NCBI GenBank assembly: GCA_025766275.1
Contig: JAFKAC010000157.1
Coordinates: 1-64,000 of the forward strand
Reading direction: 5' to 3'
Length of the DNA: 64,000 nt
DNA from: Lactarius indigo
Taxonomy: Eukaryota; Basidiomycota; Agaricomycetes; Russulales; Russulaceae
The notes under the pieces were generated by a model. The model was given only the letters and a program-made list of their open reading frames with translations, searched no databases and was not told the origin of the DNA. Each line of letters opens with the position of its first letter. The first letter of the stretch is position 1. Below, one piece after another: positions 22,086 through 33,201 of the stretch. The position numbers and the translations under genes are program-made.

Positions 22086-23986
22086 CTATGAGAGAGATGC
22101 TGCTGCTGCCTTTTTTGTCGTCTCGACCCAAATCTCGTCAATGACCTCTTCTGGCAACCCAGAACCAGCGCCAACGACCACTGAATCCAAGCTACCACCA
22201 GAGGAGTCCACCTCAGAATGAGTCCTTGACGGCTGGCCCCGCTTCGCGACAGACGTGTCCGTGCCAAGATCGAGCCTCCCGGCCCGCGCCGAGACGCGCT
22301 TCGAGCTCGCGAGGAAACGGAAGTTGCGCCGCGCGGGCGGGATGGAGCCGAGCGCGAGCTCGTCGAGTATGCGCTCCTCATTCTCGCCCTCCACGAGCTC
22401 CCAATACCCCGCGCATATATCGCCCTCGTCGTCGTCGTAGTCATCGGGGGAGCGGGACTCCGGCGCGTGCCAGCGCCATAGACCGTACTCGTCGAGGTAC
22501 ATCCCGTGTCGCGCAGCCGCGAGCCGTGCGATGCGCAAGAACTCCTCGTCGCCCGTAAGCGCGAGCTGCGCCGCGCCGCGGGACTTGAGCGGCGCCAGGC
22601 TGCCGCACTCTCCCAAGTCAGCTACTTTTACTACGTTGTGAGAAGAGTATAGCTCGCCTGAGGTCGAGACGGATGTAGGTGCCCCGCGCGGCGCGGAGAT
22701 CGCGCATGCGGTCGCCGACTTCCTGCCATTCGCCATTGGGGGGCCGCTTGTTGAGACGGGGAGGGAGGAGCGCGACGCCGCGCCATCTGTATGGGCCGGA
22801 GGAGAGGGGCGCTGCGAGGAGCGCTGCGGCCTCGAGTGGACGCACGACGTCCTGCAGGAGCGGTGAGGTCTGGCGCGAGACGGCGGGCGGATTCACCTGA
22901 AAGAAGGGCATGGGTGGCCTGCCGCGCGTGCGCACACGCGAGGTCGGGCTCGGGCTCGGGCGGTCGGGTGCGTCTCCTCCGTCTGGTGGTTGTGGTGTGG
23001 GGACGTGGATGTGTCGGCGGTGGTGGAGCAGGATGGTAACTTCTGGGAGGTCGGAGGCGTCACGTCGGCTGAGGCGGGAGTTTGGTTTTTTGGGGGGGAG
23101 GAAGAGGGCTGGGGACTCACTATGCGCCTGTGAGGTGTACTTCAAAGTTGGTGGAGATGTGGTCGCGGATAAAGGCCTTGGGACCGTGTCAAAGGTGGCT
23201 CAGGACATGGAAGAAAGCGCGCACCGTGATCTCCTCGGCCGCTGATCGAGAGACTGGTCTTGTCAGGTGGTTGCGATACCTGACGTTCACTTTTTGGGAC
23301 GGTGACAAGAGATCCGCGTATTTGGGGAGGTCAAGGTCAGAGTCGGACGTGGCTCCCGCATTGACGAGATTCGTTGCCGTGCGTTCCCTGAAAAATAAAG
23401 AGAGTGGATAAGAAAAAACCAGGATCGCTGCAGGCTCGCTCACCCGATTCCAGGGATTTTTTGGAACGCTTCGACCGCTAGCAGACGCGCCTTTGCTTGT
23501 TTCTCTGATGTCTCGTCCTGGGTATGACGTGCCAGAGATGAGAAATGAGTATTACACGTCGCTTTTGAACACGCCTACAGACATATTCTTTGCCCTGGAG
23601 GAAAAAGTCTATCCGGTTGGCAATCCCGAGGCCGATGCCACGTAACTGAAAGGGGTATAGTGTGACCAGATGACGAGACGATGATGCGAGAGCGCACCTT
23701 GACGGCCTCCTTCCCGGAGCGAATGGGCTTGTCGTGTTCGCAAATGGCCGCGAGTGCGACCCGGAAAGAGCGTATTTTGTACGCATTGCGTGTCGGACTC
23801 GAGACCTCTTCTTTGAGACCTGGAGGACGATGAGCGGCAGACACGACCACGACACCAACCCACGCACGACGCACATCTCTGCAGGAGGTCGATGATGGCC
23901 TGGTTGGGGCCTGTCGAATACACCCTCGAAAGAGACGCGCGACAGAAGAGCCGAGTGAGATTTGTGCAGCGAGCGAGCTTGAACAT
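22086..23986 (-). CDS. Family-X DNA polymerase-like protein with mitochondrial-type leader and altered catalytic Asp pair
   Basis: Exons on the minus strand, high to low: 23986-23875, 23819-23698, 23645-23583, 23517-23444, 23387-23225, 23176-23121, 23068-22658 and 22599-22086. They join in phase to 504 aa. The first about 25 residues (MFKLARCTNLTRLFCRASLS) are basic with no acid, like a matrix-targeting signal. Then come the 8-kDa-type domain (NAYKIRSFRVALAAI), two helix-hairpin-helix segments (LRGIGLGIANRIDFF; FQKIPGIGERTATNLV), the palm and the thumb (LALTGDEEFLRIARL, then GMYLDEYGLWRW). There is no BRCT domain. The palm motif is GAYRRDASDLPEVTILL; human Pol lambda has GSYRRG with a DVD metal site, so D-x-D aligns with E-V-T. 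The third Asp (IRLDL) is kept. The last intron (22600-22657) begins with GC. Repair polymerase activity is doubtful; a structural role or decay is possible. Confidence 0.85.
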
Positions 23987-24213
23987 GGGGGCTACAGTAG
24001 GCGAAGTGTGAGAGAGAGAGAGACAGACGCGTCCCCTGCACTTTAGACCAGACCACTTCGACCACTTCCGAGACGTTTCCGCGTTTTCCGCGACTCTGCC
24101 CCCGTGTTCGTGCGTGTCGAAGGCTCTAATTTCGACGGCTTTCCGTAACCCCCCCAAGCACCCTCTTTCCGAATCTGACGGTCGACTCTGTCAGCAACTC
24201 TGTCAGCAAAGCT
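23987..24213. promoter_or_regulatory. Shared divergent promoter of the polymerase-X and SNF5 genes
   Basis: Only 227 bp separate the two divergent start codons. The SNF5-proximal part (from about 24040) recurs in front of the SNF5 copies at 34890-35044, 45560-45682 and 59110-59270, while the polymerase-proximal part does not. The left breakpoint of the duplication therefore falls inside this promoter. Confidence 0.6.
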
Positions 24214-26196
24214 ATGGCCGGAGACTCGAACCAGCGCCCGGCTCCTGTTCCTGGCTTACTGCAACAGCCAACATTCAATACTCTGCAGTTTGGCACAATG
24301 TCCGATAGCCAGCTGAGGCAGACCATCAGCCAGCTCTCTCATGCTGCCAGTGGAGCGCAGTATCAGGCTTATGCTGCTCCAACACCGCAGCGTACCGCCG
24401 GTGAGTGCTTTCTTTTTCACTCTCTTTTCTTTCTTTCTTGTTTTTTTCCAGCCCCATCTCTTAAACAACCGTGCCTTTCATGCAGCTTACCAGAAAAATA
24501 TCGCAAATTGGTCCACATCTTCGACTCCTCCCCCGCGCACGGGGTCACGACGCAGCCGTTTAGCAAAAAGCAGCAATCTTGTACCCACTCCCGTAGCTGC
24601 CCCCGTCACCCCCACACCCGCCACTGCCCCACACATCCAACCTCTCGCGTATCAACCACCACCATCACTAGCCACCATAGCCGCCGCGCAGCCCCCACCC
24701 CCAACCGACCCACGCAGCGCCAGACTGCGCGCCCCGCTCCCGACAACCCCCCAGGCACTACAATCGACCTACGCCTCGCGCCTGCAAACAGGCGCGACGC
24801 TCCTCGTGCAGCCCGTCCTCTCCGGCACGACTACCGTCGCCGCAACAACGACAGCAGCGTCGACCTCGACACGCCCGAGACGCGGCGGCGTCGTGAGCTA
24901 TGCTGATCCCGGCTCGGGAGACGATATCCCCGATGCTGGGGAGGTCGACTCGGACGGGTCGGATTTCGTCGCGAGCGGTGGGACGCGCACTGCCATTCGC
25001 GCGGCGCGCGGTACCGTTCGCGTGGCTAATGGTGCGACGGCGTATGCTGTCGGTGGGACTCCTGCGCCTTCCGCGGCCGCGGTTGCGTCCCGGACGGAGC
25101 TGGACCAGAGCTATCTGGGCTTGATACCACCCGCACGCTTCATAATAGCGAAGCCATTCGCGCCGACGAAACACGTGGACTTGTGAGTTCATCTGTTTGG
25201 TCGCTCGTTCCTCGCTTGCTCACTCTCATCGTGGTGCATAGTTCGGAGGAGAAGCTCGCCGAACAGGCCCAGCGCTCCGTCGCGCTCGTACCGATTCGCG
25301 TCGAGTTCGAGACGGACACCCATCGCATTCGCGATTGCTTCGTGTGGAATTTACACGAGTCGCTCGTCACGCCAGAACAATTCGCGCGCACCTTCTGCGC
25401 CGATCTCGATCTGCCCCCTGCACCGTGGGCGGACACGGTCGCAGCGCAGATTCGCGCACAGTTGGAGGACCAGGACGGCGTGGGCAGTATGGAGCTCGCA
25501 GTGGACGGGGGAGGTGAGAACGGAGACGAGATCCCAGAATGTCGTGTCATTCTTAGCGTGCGTCCCCCCCCCCCCCCCGCGGAATCACCTCCTCTCATCC
25601 GCCGCCTTAACCCATCGCCTTTCAGATCGACGTGCAGGTGGACAACCACCACCTGCTCGACCACATCGAGTGGGACTTACGCTCCGGACTCACACCAGAA
25701 GAGTTCACGCACCAGCTCTGCCTCGATCTCGGACTTGCGGGCGAGGCAGAGCCCCTGATCGCGCATGCGGTGCACGAGGAACTCATGAAGCATAAGAAGG
25801 ACGCGATCGAGTGGGGCGTCATTGGCGGGTTCCCGATGGAGCAGGCGGCGAGCGCAGAGGATGGGTCGAAGGACAAGAGCGCGCTCGGGGTGATGAAGGA
25901 CAAGACTGGGCTCGGGCTCGGATGGGGCCGGACGCCGAAGGAGGGTCGGGGACCGCGGATCTTACGGAGCGTGTGGAGGGATTGGGCGGAAGCTGAGGAG
26001 TTTAAGACGCGGTGGGAGATGCTGTCACAGGAGGAGGTGGAGAGGCGTGAGATCGAGCGGGAGCGCGCGAGTAGGTGCGTCGCGCGGATTCTTTCTTTTT
26101 CTATTTTTATCACTGACGATTGATCCTTACAGACGGTTACGGAGAGAGACATCGAAGTTCCAGAGTTCGACCAGGACGAAAAGGATACGATACTAG
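24214..26196 (+). CDS. SNF5: SNF5/SFH1 (SMARCB1-type) chromatin-remodelling subunit, intact copy
   Basis: Core subunit of SWI/SNF- or RSC-class nucleosome remodellers; acts in the nucleus. Exons 24214-24400, 24486-25182, 25242-25557, 25626-26074 and 26133-26196 join in phase to 570 aa. Residues 1-290 are low-complexity (Pro/Ala/Thr/Ser), ending in the conserved LIPPARFIIAKPFAPTKHVD. The two tandem SNF5 repeats follow: Rpt1 with RIRDCFVWNLHESLVTPEQF, and Rpt2 with DHIEWDLRSGLTPEEF and LCLDLGLAGEAEPLIAH. The C-terminal part has GRGPRILRSVWRDWAEAEEF and a basic tail. This is the only copy of five in the window without stops or frameshifts, and I take it as the functional locus. Whether it is the Snf5 or the Sfh1 paralogue cannot be settled here. 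Confidence 0.93.
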
Positions 26197-27233
26197 CTCT
26201 GTTCCTCCACACTTTTCATATTTGTTCTTTCTTTTTTTCTTTTTCCTTATTTTTTTCTTGTGATTTTCCGGCTCGGGCTCATAAATTATTGCTTGACTCT
26301 TTCACAACGCGAGAATAATACAGTATAGCTCAGCCTACAATATGGTAAGGGTGAAGGGGGTACCCCCACGCTTTAATTCTCAGCTCCGCGGACACTTACG
26401 CTTAGGATGAAGCGTGCAACCACTTGCTGCATTGTCTACACTGATACAGTACGAGGATCTACGTATCGTAGTCTATATCAACGGAAGGACCCACGCGCTG
26501 CGTCATTGTCGGGCCTGTCCCCACGGCCTCCGTCGCGTCGTCCATTGTGGGCGCATCAATTTGTTATTCTACACTCTCACTTGCGAACGATCTGCCGTCT
26601 ACGCCGACAAATGCGCCGACCATGTCCAGGCGCGAGATCATTCCGCGTATGGAATATCGGACGGAGTGTTATCAGGGCTGAAGTTCTGCAATTGGTTCAA
26701 AAACCGTAATGGTTACGGTCGTGTGAATCATCCTATAACCCTATATCACCCGGATTGGTGACAACGTGGAGTACAATTCAGTAACCCTGACAACACCGTC
26801 TTACGCCCAGTGGTCTTAGGTAGGACATCATTCGAAGCGCCTGTCAATCCCCTGTCAATCTCATTTATCATCCATTGCACCAACGCCACTAATTTGGCAT
26901 GCCGGAAATAAGCCCGAGGTGTTCCCGCTGAGGTGTGCCCCAGGACGGGCAGAATTGATACAGTAAGTGATTATTCCTGAGGCTGTTTTGATCCCGGTTT
27001 AACAAGCAATGAACCTAGACAGGCTGGTCACCAAGTTATTCGGTTTTCTCGTCTTAAACGTCATCTCTGAGACTCACCGGAGTGGGCTGTCCGAGTCGTT
27101 CTCCCGCCGGTGATTTCTTTTGATCCTTGGCCTTTGGCCAATCGGACGATCTCCAATCTTATTCACTCGATACGTCCACAGTCTGATAAAGCTCGCCGTG
27201 AGCTGGGACTTCTCCCTTTCTCACTTTGCTTTT
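26197..27233. other. Spacer of unit 1 with relic P450 5' flank
   Basis: No gene. 26310-26960 is a non-coding block shared with units 2-5; for example TGTTCCCGCTGAGGTGT near 26920 recurs at about 37665 (GGGGCTC variant), 47915, 55235 and 59580 in varied form. 27080-27175 matches the sequence immediately upstream of the P450 genes at 55960 and 59984 (CTTTGGC...GATCTCCAA...CTTA), although no P450 follows here. Confidence 0.6.
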
Positions 27234-27525
27234 GTCGATGGAGCCCTCCTCCATGGTGGCAATGGCGCAATGATGCAGTCGATATTTGGTGACACGTTCC
27301 CGTTGTTCACCGATCAAGTATATCACGGGTTGGGCATTGTCGGCGCGACCGTGCTTTCTGTGAGTATGGCCACGCTGCTTGTACTGCTGCCGTGAGTATC
27401 TTTTGTTTTAACTGCCCATGTATTGCTGACCTCCTGCGTGTAGTTTCGACTTCTACCGGATTGGCATGAGACTGTGCCAAAAATCTAAATTTACTGTATT
27501 AGTGAGCTGTATGTGTCGAGCATAA
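27234..27525 (+). pseudogene. C-terminal fragment of an MFS (DHA1-like) transporter
   Basis: Two exons, about 27234-27391 and 27444-27525, joined in phase by a normal intron, encode the last two transmembrane helices of a drug:H+ antiporter-type MFS protein. It contains QSIFGDTFPLFTDQVYHGLG and then FDFYRIGMRLCQ. No upstream MFS exons exist: 5' of it lies P450-type promoter DNA. It is therefore a truncated relic, apparently carried in with the DNA that replaced the P450. In unit 2 the same spot (about 37935-37960) keeps only about 20 bp of homology. Confidence 0.65.
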
Positions 27526-28393
27526 ATATTTTATAACATCTTCTATAACATCCATGAAAATATGCAACTTTCCACTGCCAGCGGGTGGGTATGCCATGGA
27601 CGCGTTGAGAGACAGATGCACACTGCTACAGTATGTTGCGTGCCCTTTCTCACCGCTAGCCTCCAACCACCACTGTAACTCGGACTCATGACTTAGTTCC
27701 CGCTTCTCAGATCTCGCAAAATACATTGGCGACTATCGCCATCACATTCACATCCTACCTTGCATCCTGCTCTCAGTCGCACAAGTCCAGGAGCACGTGA
27801 TGTTTCTCTCGGGACTATCCTCTTCCGATTTTGCGCATTTATTTTATTTGTAATATTTTCTGCGACGAACATTGCCATCAGGTCAACATCGCTATCGTGA
27901 GTATCGGGTACCTAAAGTACTCTGCGTAGAAATACATCTGAGTTGGGGGTATTCCTGGGGGAGATGTGCCCGAGATGAGCGCCCTCTGTGAGTTGTCCTT
28001 TTTTGTTTAGGAATAATTTACATTGCTTCATAAGCTACTTGCACGTGAGGACAAGCGCCGGAGTTCCACGACCTCGAACTTCGCCGGCTAGTGTCAACTG
28101 CACTCCTACACTTGGTAATCAAGAAGTCTTGCAAAATGTTGTTCTGGTTCAGTGAGGACATGGTTTGTAACTTGAAAGACCCGTCTGGGTCCTGGGAGCG
28201 ATGGACGAATCCAGGTGTCACGTCTTGCCTGTGTCAGTATTGTGTGTGCGCGTCTATACGGTGGCTGTGTCCTAGGAATGTTACGGCACTAGTACACGAG
28301 GCGTACCTGCAGTCCTGGTGTGCATCACTGCCCCCTGCCCACTTGCGATTGTTATCTCTCTAAGCGTTCAATCACTCTACTTCAACTTTCTCT
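27526..28393. other. Upstream region of NLR gene 1
   Basis: No gene seen. From about 27715 onward it is collinear with 38150-38786, apart from small insertions and deletions, so both NLR genes were duplicated with their promoter. The last 50 bp before the start codon are pyrimidine-rich. Confidence 0.5.
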
Positions 28394-31300
28394 ATGTCTC
28401 AACTTCCGTCTTCTTCCACTTCTAACACAAATTTCGAGGCAATCTTTACAGCTGCCTTGGAGGCATACAAAAAGCAAACAAAAAACGATATTACCGCCCA
28501 TCCCCTAGCCACCCAGCTGACGTCCTGTGACTCTCCCGCCGCCGTTCTCGACCTTCTCCGAGCCCAACTCCAGGCCGTTGATGAATCTCAAAGTGCAAAC
28601 AGAAAGTTGACAAACTGGCTCGATCCAACCGTCAACGTCTTGTTCGCATTCTCCGCGACCCTAGGAAACGCAGTCGGACTGGTAATTCTAGAGTTAAGCC
28701 GCGTGGGGTCTCCTATCTGACGTATTCAATTGATAGGTATACCCACCTTCGAATGCGATCTTCGCGGGAATTGGAGTCCTCCTCCAAGTGAGCATCTTTC
28801 TTGACCTGGCACAGCTTTGGTGACAAATGCGTCGCTTAGGCCGTCAAGGATGTCCGCGCCAGCCAAGATGCTCTCATAGAGCTGTTTGGCCGCATGGACG
28901 ACTTTTTTAAGCGTCTTGAAAAGCATATAGAAGTCCGGCCGACCGCAGCTATGATGGACGTGATCGTAAAGATCATGGTCGAGGTTCTGTGGATCCTTGG
29001 GATCGTGACGAAAGAGATCGGGCGCGGAACCATGAGTATGTTCTTCTGTGTTGATATATCTCCCAATGTCGACGTTTGTGCAGAGAAGTACCTGAAGAAG
29101 CTGGTTGGAAGGAAGGACGTGGAGGACGCGCTTCGGCGTCTAGAAAAATTGACGCAAGCCGAGGCTCTGATGGCAGCAGCGGAAACTCTGGCAATCGCTC
29201 ACGGTATTGAAGACAAGGTGCAGATCATCGATGGCAATGTACAGGGCGTCGACCACAAGGTCGGCTCCGTCATTCAAGGTCAGTCATACCTCCATTAGCC
29301 AGTCACCGAATCTGTCCTTAGCCCTTTACTTGATCAGGTGTAAAGGAGACCGAGATGTCGATTCAACAACTGGTCGATCTAGTCAGCGACCTAAATAGTT
29401 CGTGACCTTCTAACCTCATCACCGACGACCACAGAAGTTTGACATCTCTTACAGGGAATGAGGTACGCAGGGACCTTCGAACCTGGATCGCTCCCCCCGA
29501 TCCGTCTGTCAATTACAACACTGCATCCGGTCTTCATCACGAGGGTACCGCGTCCTGGTGCATCGAAGGGAACACCCTTGCGGTTTGGAAAACCTCCGGT
29601 TCCTTGTTATGGATTCACGGAAGACGTACGCATCCCATCACCATCTGAGTTTTGATTACCGCTAACGACCCCTAAATCGATAGCTGGGTCCGGGAAGAGT
29701 ATTCTCAGGTGTGTTGACCCCTGCCGAGTTGCGTCCTAATCGAACTCATATGATCGACAAGCTCCGTGATCATCCGGGACATTAAATCCATGTCCGATTC
29801 CGGGTCGGCTTTATTAGCGTATTTTTACTTCGACTTCAAGAACAAAGAAAAACAAGACTCCCGCGCTTTATTATCATCCCTCCTTTGCCAACTCTCCGAT
29901 CAATCGGATATGTTTTTGGGCGCTCTTTTCTCCTTGTACACCAAGCACAAAAAGGGATCAGAACAACCAACTGTCGACTCGCTTGCGGAGTGCCTCAAGA
30001 ATATGCTCAAGAGGGTGGAACAAGTGCCGATATATCTTGTCATGGACGCTCTCGACGAGTGTCCCAACGATTCGGGCATCCCAACTGCACGTGAAATGGT
30101 CTTGAACCTGGTGAAGGAACTTGTCGATCTTCGCCGTCCTAACCTGCGCCTCTGCGCCACGAGTCGCCCAGAGTTCGATATTCGCAACAAGCTCGTGACT
30201 GCGGCAACGCAACAACTATCCATTCACGACGAAAGTGGACAAAGGCAAGACATCAACAACTATGTTACGTTTATTGTTCGCACGGATGAAAGGATGAAGA
30301 AATGGCGCGACGACGACAGGGATGCGGTCATCGAGAATCTGACAAAGAAAGCAGACGGAATGTGAGGGCGTCTTCGATTCGACATAGTCATACCGTTATC
30401 TCATACGCTCACACAGGTTCCGATGGGTCTTTTGTCAATTGGTGGTTCTGCGGCACTGTTTCCCTGCCAATCTACGTCAGGTCCTCGCCGCACTGCCCAG
30501 ATCACTGGACGAGACATACATGCGTATCCTCAAAGAGATCAATCACGTGAACTGGGACCTCGCGTATCGACTTTTGCAATGTCTCACCGTGGCCCATCGT
30601 CCACTCCGTGTCGAGGAGCTCGCGGAAGTGCTCGCGTTCGACTTGAGCACAGGTGGGATCCCGAAATTGATCGCGGGTTGGCGGTGGGAAGACCAAGAAG
30701 AAGCGGTGCTGTCGGCGTGTTCCAGTTTGGTTTCCGTAATCATCGACCACGGCTCCCGGATTGTTCAGTTCTCGCATTTCTCGGTAAAAGAATTCTTGAC
30801 ATCGGATCGGCTGAAGAGTTGCGCGGAAGAAATGTCCCAGTTTTATATTCCCATCGAACCTTCCCACGTGATCCTTGCCCAGGCTTGTCTCGGCGTGCTG
30901 TTCCGCCTGGGCTCCCTGTATGATCCTACCGACGAAGACAGTATAGAGGATGTCGAGAGGATTTCTTTTTGTGAATACGCGGCGGAATATTGGTATCGAC
31001 ATGCGGAGATCGGAAATGTGGAATCGGAGATAAAAGATGCAATGGACGATTTCTTCGACGCGGACAAGCCACATTTTTCAGCGTGGGCCCAATTGCGATC
31101 CCAGCACGATCGCCTCTTGTCGGATCTCATGGCTGCGAAGCGAGGAAGCGGACTACATTCAGCAGCTCCCTTATATTTCGCCGCAAGGAGGGGATTCCGT
31201 GGTGTAGTGGAACACCTGATAATCAAGCACCCGCAGCAAGTAAAAGCTTGGGTTGGTTCGCGCGGTACTCCATTGCATGCGTCGGTGCTCGGGGGGCATA

Positions 31301-33201
31301 TCCAGGTTGCTCAGTTGCTATTAGAGTCTGGCGCCAACATAAATTCGGGCACTGCGCTCACATGGACTCGACTACATATCAATTCAAGCTTTGGAAGCAA
31401 GTTGACTCCGCTGCATATTGCTTCGCAAAAGGGACATCATGAGATAGGGAGGTGGCTATTGGACAGAGGCGCACACGCGAACTCCCAGGATGAAAACGGC
31501 AAGACTCCACTGCATTTTGCAGCGGCCTATGGTTACCCCGAAGTCTGTCGGATACTACTTAAGCGCGACGCAAAGGTCAATTCTCGGGATCACTCTGGGC
31601 ATACCCCTTTACACAGAGTACTGGAGAGGAAAAACCCTGACTTGGGAATTTTGCGGTTATTGCTGGACCACAATGCGGATGTGAACGTGTACAGCAAGTG
31701 GGAAGGTGCTCCTCTACACTTGGCAGTTTCCAAGAGTAGCCTTGATGCTTGTCGGGTACTACTCGATCGCAATGCGGAGGTCAATTCACGGGATCGCCTT
31801 GAATCCACCCCACTTCTCATTGCCATGCGGGATGAAAAACACGGCATTTCGCAGTTATTGCTGGACCACAATGCGGACGTGAACGTGCCTGACATTTGGG
31901 GAAACACTCCACTACATTTCGCAGCGTCCCATGGTCATCTCGAGGGTTGTCGGGTACTACTCGAGCGTAATGCAGAGGTCAATGCTCGGGACCATGATCG
32001 ATCTACCCCATTTCTCAATGCTTCACGGAGTGGAAACCCTGATGTCTTGCGGTTATTACTAGACCACAATGCAGACGATCACGTGCACGATAAGCACGGA
32101 AACACTCCACTGCATTTGGCCGCATCTCACGGTAATCTCGAGGTTTTTCAGATATTGCTCGGGCACGGTGCGGAGGTCAATTCCCGGGATCACGACGGAT
32201 CCAGCCCCCTTCTCCTCGCAATGCAGCATAGCAAACCTGACATTTTGAGGCTGCTGGACCACAGTGCGGATGTGCATGTGCACAACAAGAGAGGGAACAC
32301 TCCGCTGCAATTGGCAGCGTCCAACGGTCACCTCGAGGTTTGTCGGGTATTACTTGAGCGCGGTGCGGAGGTCAATTCGCGGGATGGAGAACTATCTACC
32401 CCATTTCTCAGAGCATCGGGGAGTGGAAACCCTGACGTTTTGCGGTTATTGCTGGACCACAATGCGGACGAGCATGTGCGCGACAAGAGAGGAAATACCC
32501 CACTGCACTTGGCGGCATCCAGCGGTGTTCTCGAGGCTTGTCGGATACTACTCGAGCGCAATGCAGAGGTCAATTCCCGGGATCATAATGGATCTACTCC
32601 ACTTCTCCTTGCGTTACGGGGGCGCAATTTTCGCGTTTCGCGGTTTTTGCTGGACCACAATGCGGATGTGCACGTGCAAGACAAGACGGGAAATACTCCA
32701 CTACACTTGGTAGCGTCATGGCACTACAATGGCCTTGAAGTTTGTCGGATACTACTCGAGCGTGGTGCAAAGGTTGATTCCCGGAACCATGATCGACGTA
32801 CACCACTTCTCCAGGCGTCACTGGAAGGAAACCCTGACGTTTTGCGGTTATTGCTGGACCACAATGCGGATATGGATGTCCACGACAAGAAGGGAAATAC
32901 TCCACTGCATTTGGCCGCGTACGGCAATTACCTCAATACATGTCGGATACTGCTCGAGCACGGTGCGAAGGTCAATTCCCGTAACAACAAGAGATCGACC
33001 CCATTACATCGAGCAGCACGTCATGGAACCTCAGACATTGTACAGCTTCTGCTCAACTACGGTGCGGATATGCAGATGCGCAACCTTGGCAGAAAAACTG
33101 CACTGGATGAAGCCCGTAGCGCGGGACAACGGAAAGTCGTACGATTACTCTCCCGGAACTCTCCCAGCACGCTGCGGGACGGACAAATGAGGCGGGTATA
33201 A
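28394..33201 (+). CDS. NLR protein, Goodbye-NACHT-ankyrin architecture, copy 1
   Basis: Fungal STAND/NLR protein; relatives act in non-self recognition and regulated cell death, but the ligand and role here are unknown. Exons 28394-28681, 28737-28787, 28840-29035, 29084-29278, 29338-29397, 29455-29625, 29684-29708, 29762-30361 and 30417-33201 join in phase to 1456 aa. The N-terminus (FEAIFTAALEAYKKQTK, then LDPTVNVLFAF and KIMVEVLWILGIVTKEI) matches the fungal STAND N-terminal Goodbye domain. A short DKV/GVD repeat linker follows. NACHT: P-loop GRPGSGKS at 319-326 (assembled across two introns) and Walker B YLVMDALDE at 420-428. A winged-helix-type region has VQFSHFSVKEFLTS. About 19 ankyrin repeats plus a degenerate last one follow (about 780-1445). 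The gene is intact. Confidence 0.92.

Noticed and set aside
22870..22896. A GT...CAG segment of 27 nt inside the polymerase-X palm exon that could be read as an intron
   Set aside because: Too short for a spliceosomal intron, and the frame reads through it without a stop, so it is kept as exon.
23069..23120. Idea that the odd polymerase motif (E-x-T) is a splice-model error
   Set aside because: The intron has GT-AG ends, the phase fits GAY-RR, and no other acceptor nearby gives a D-x-D in any frame. It remains a point to test.
30502..31074. Long minus-strand reading frames opposite the NLR genes (also 30843-31226, 40917-41489, 41258-41719)
   Set aside because: They are antisense shadows of the large ankyrin-NACHT exon, appear at the same place in both copies, and show no domain of their own.
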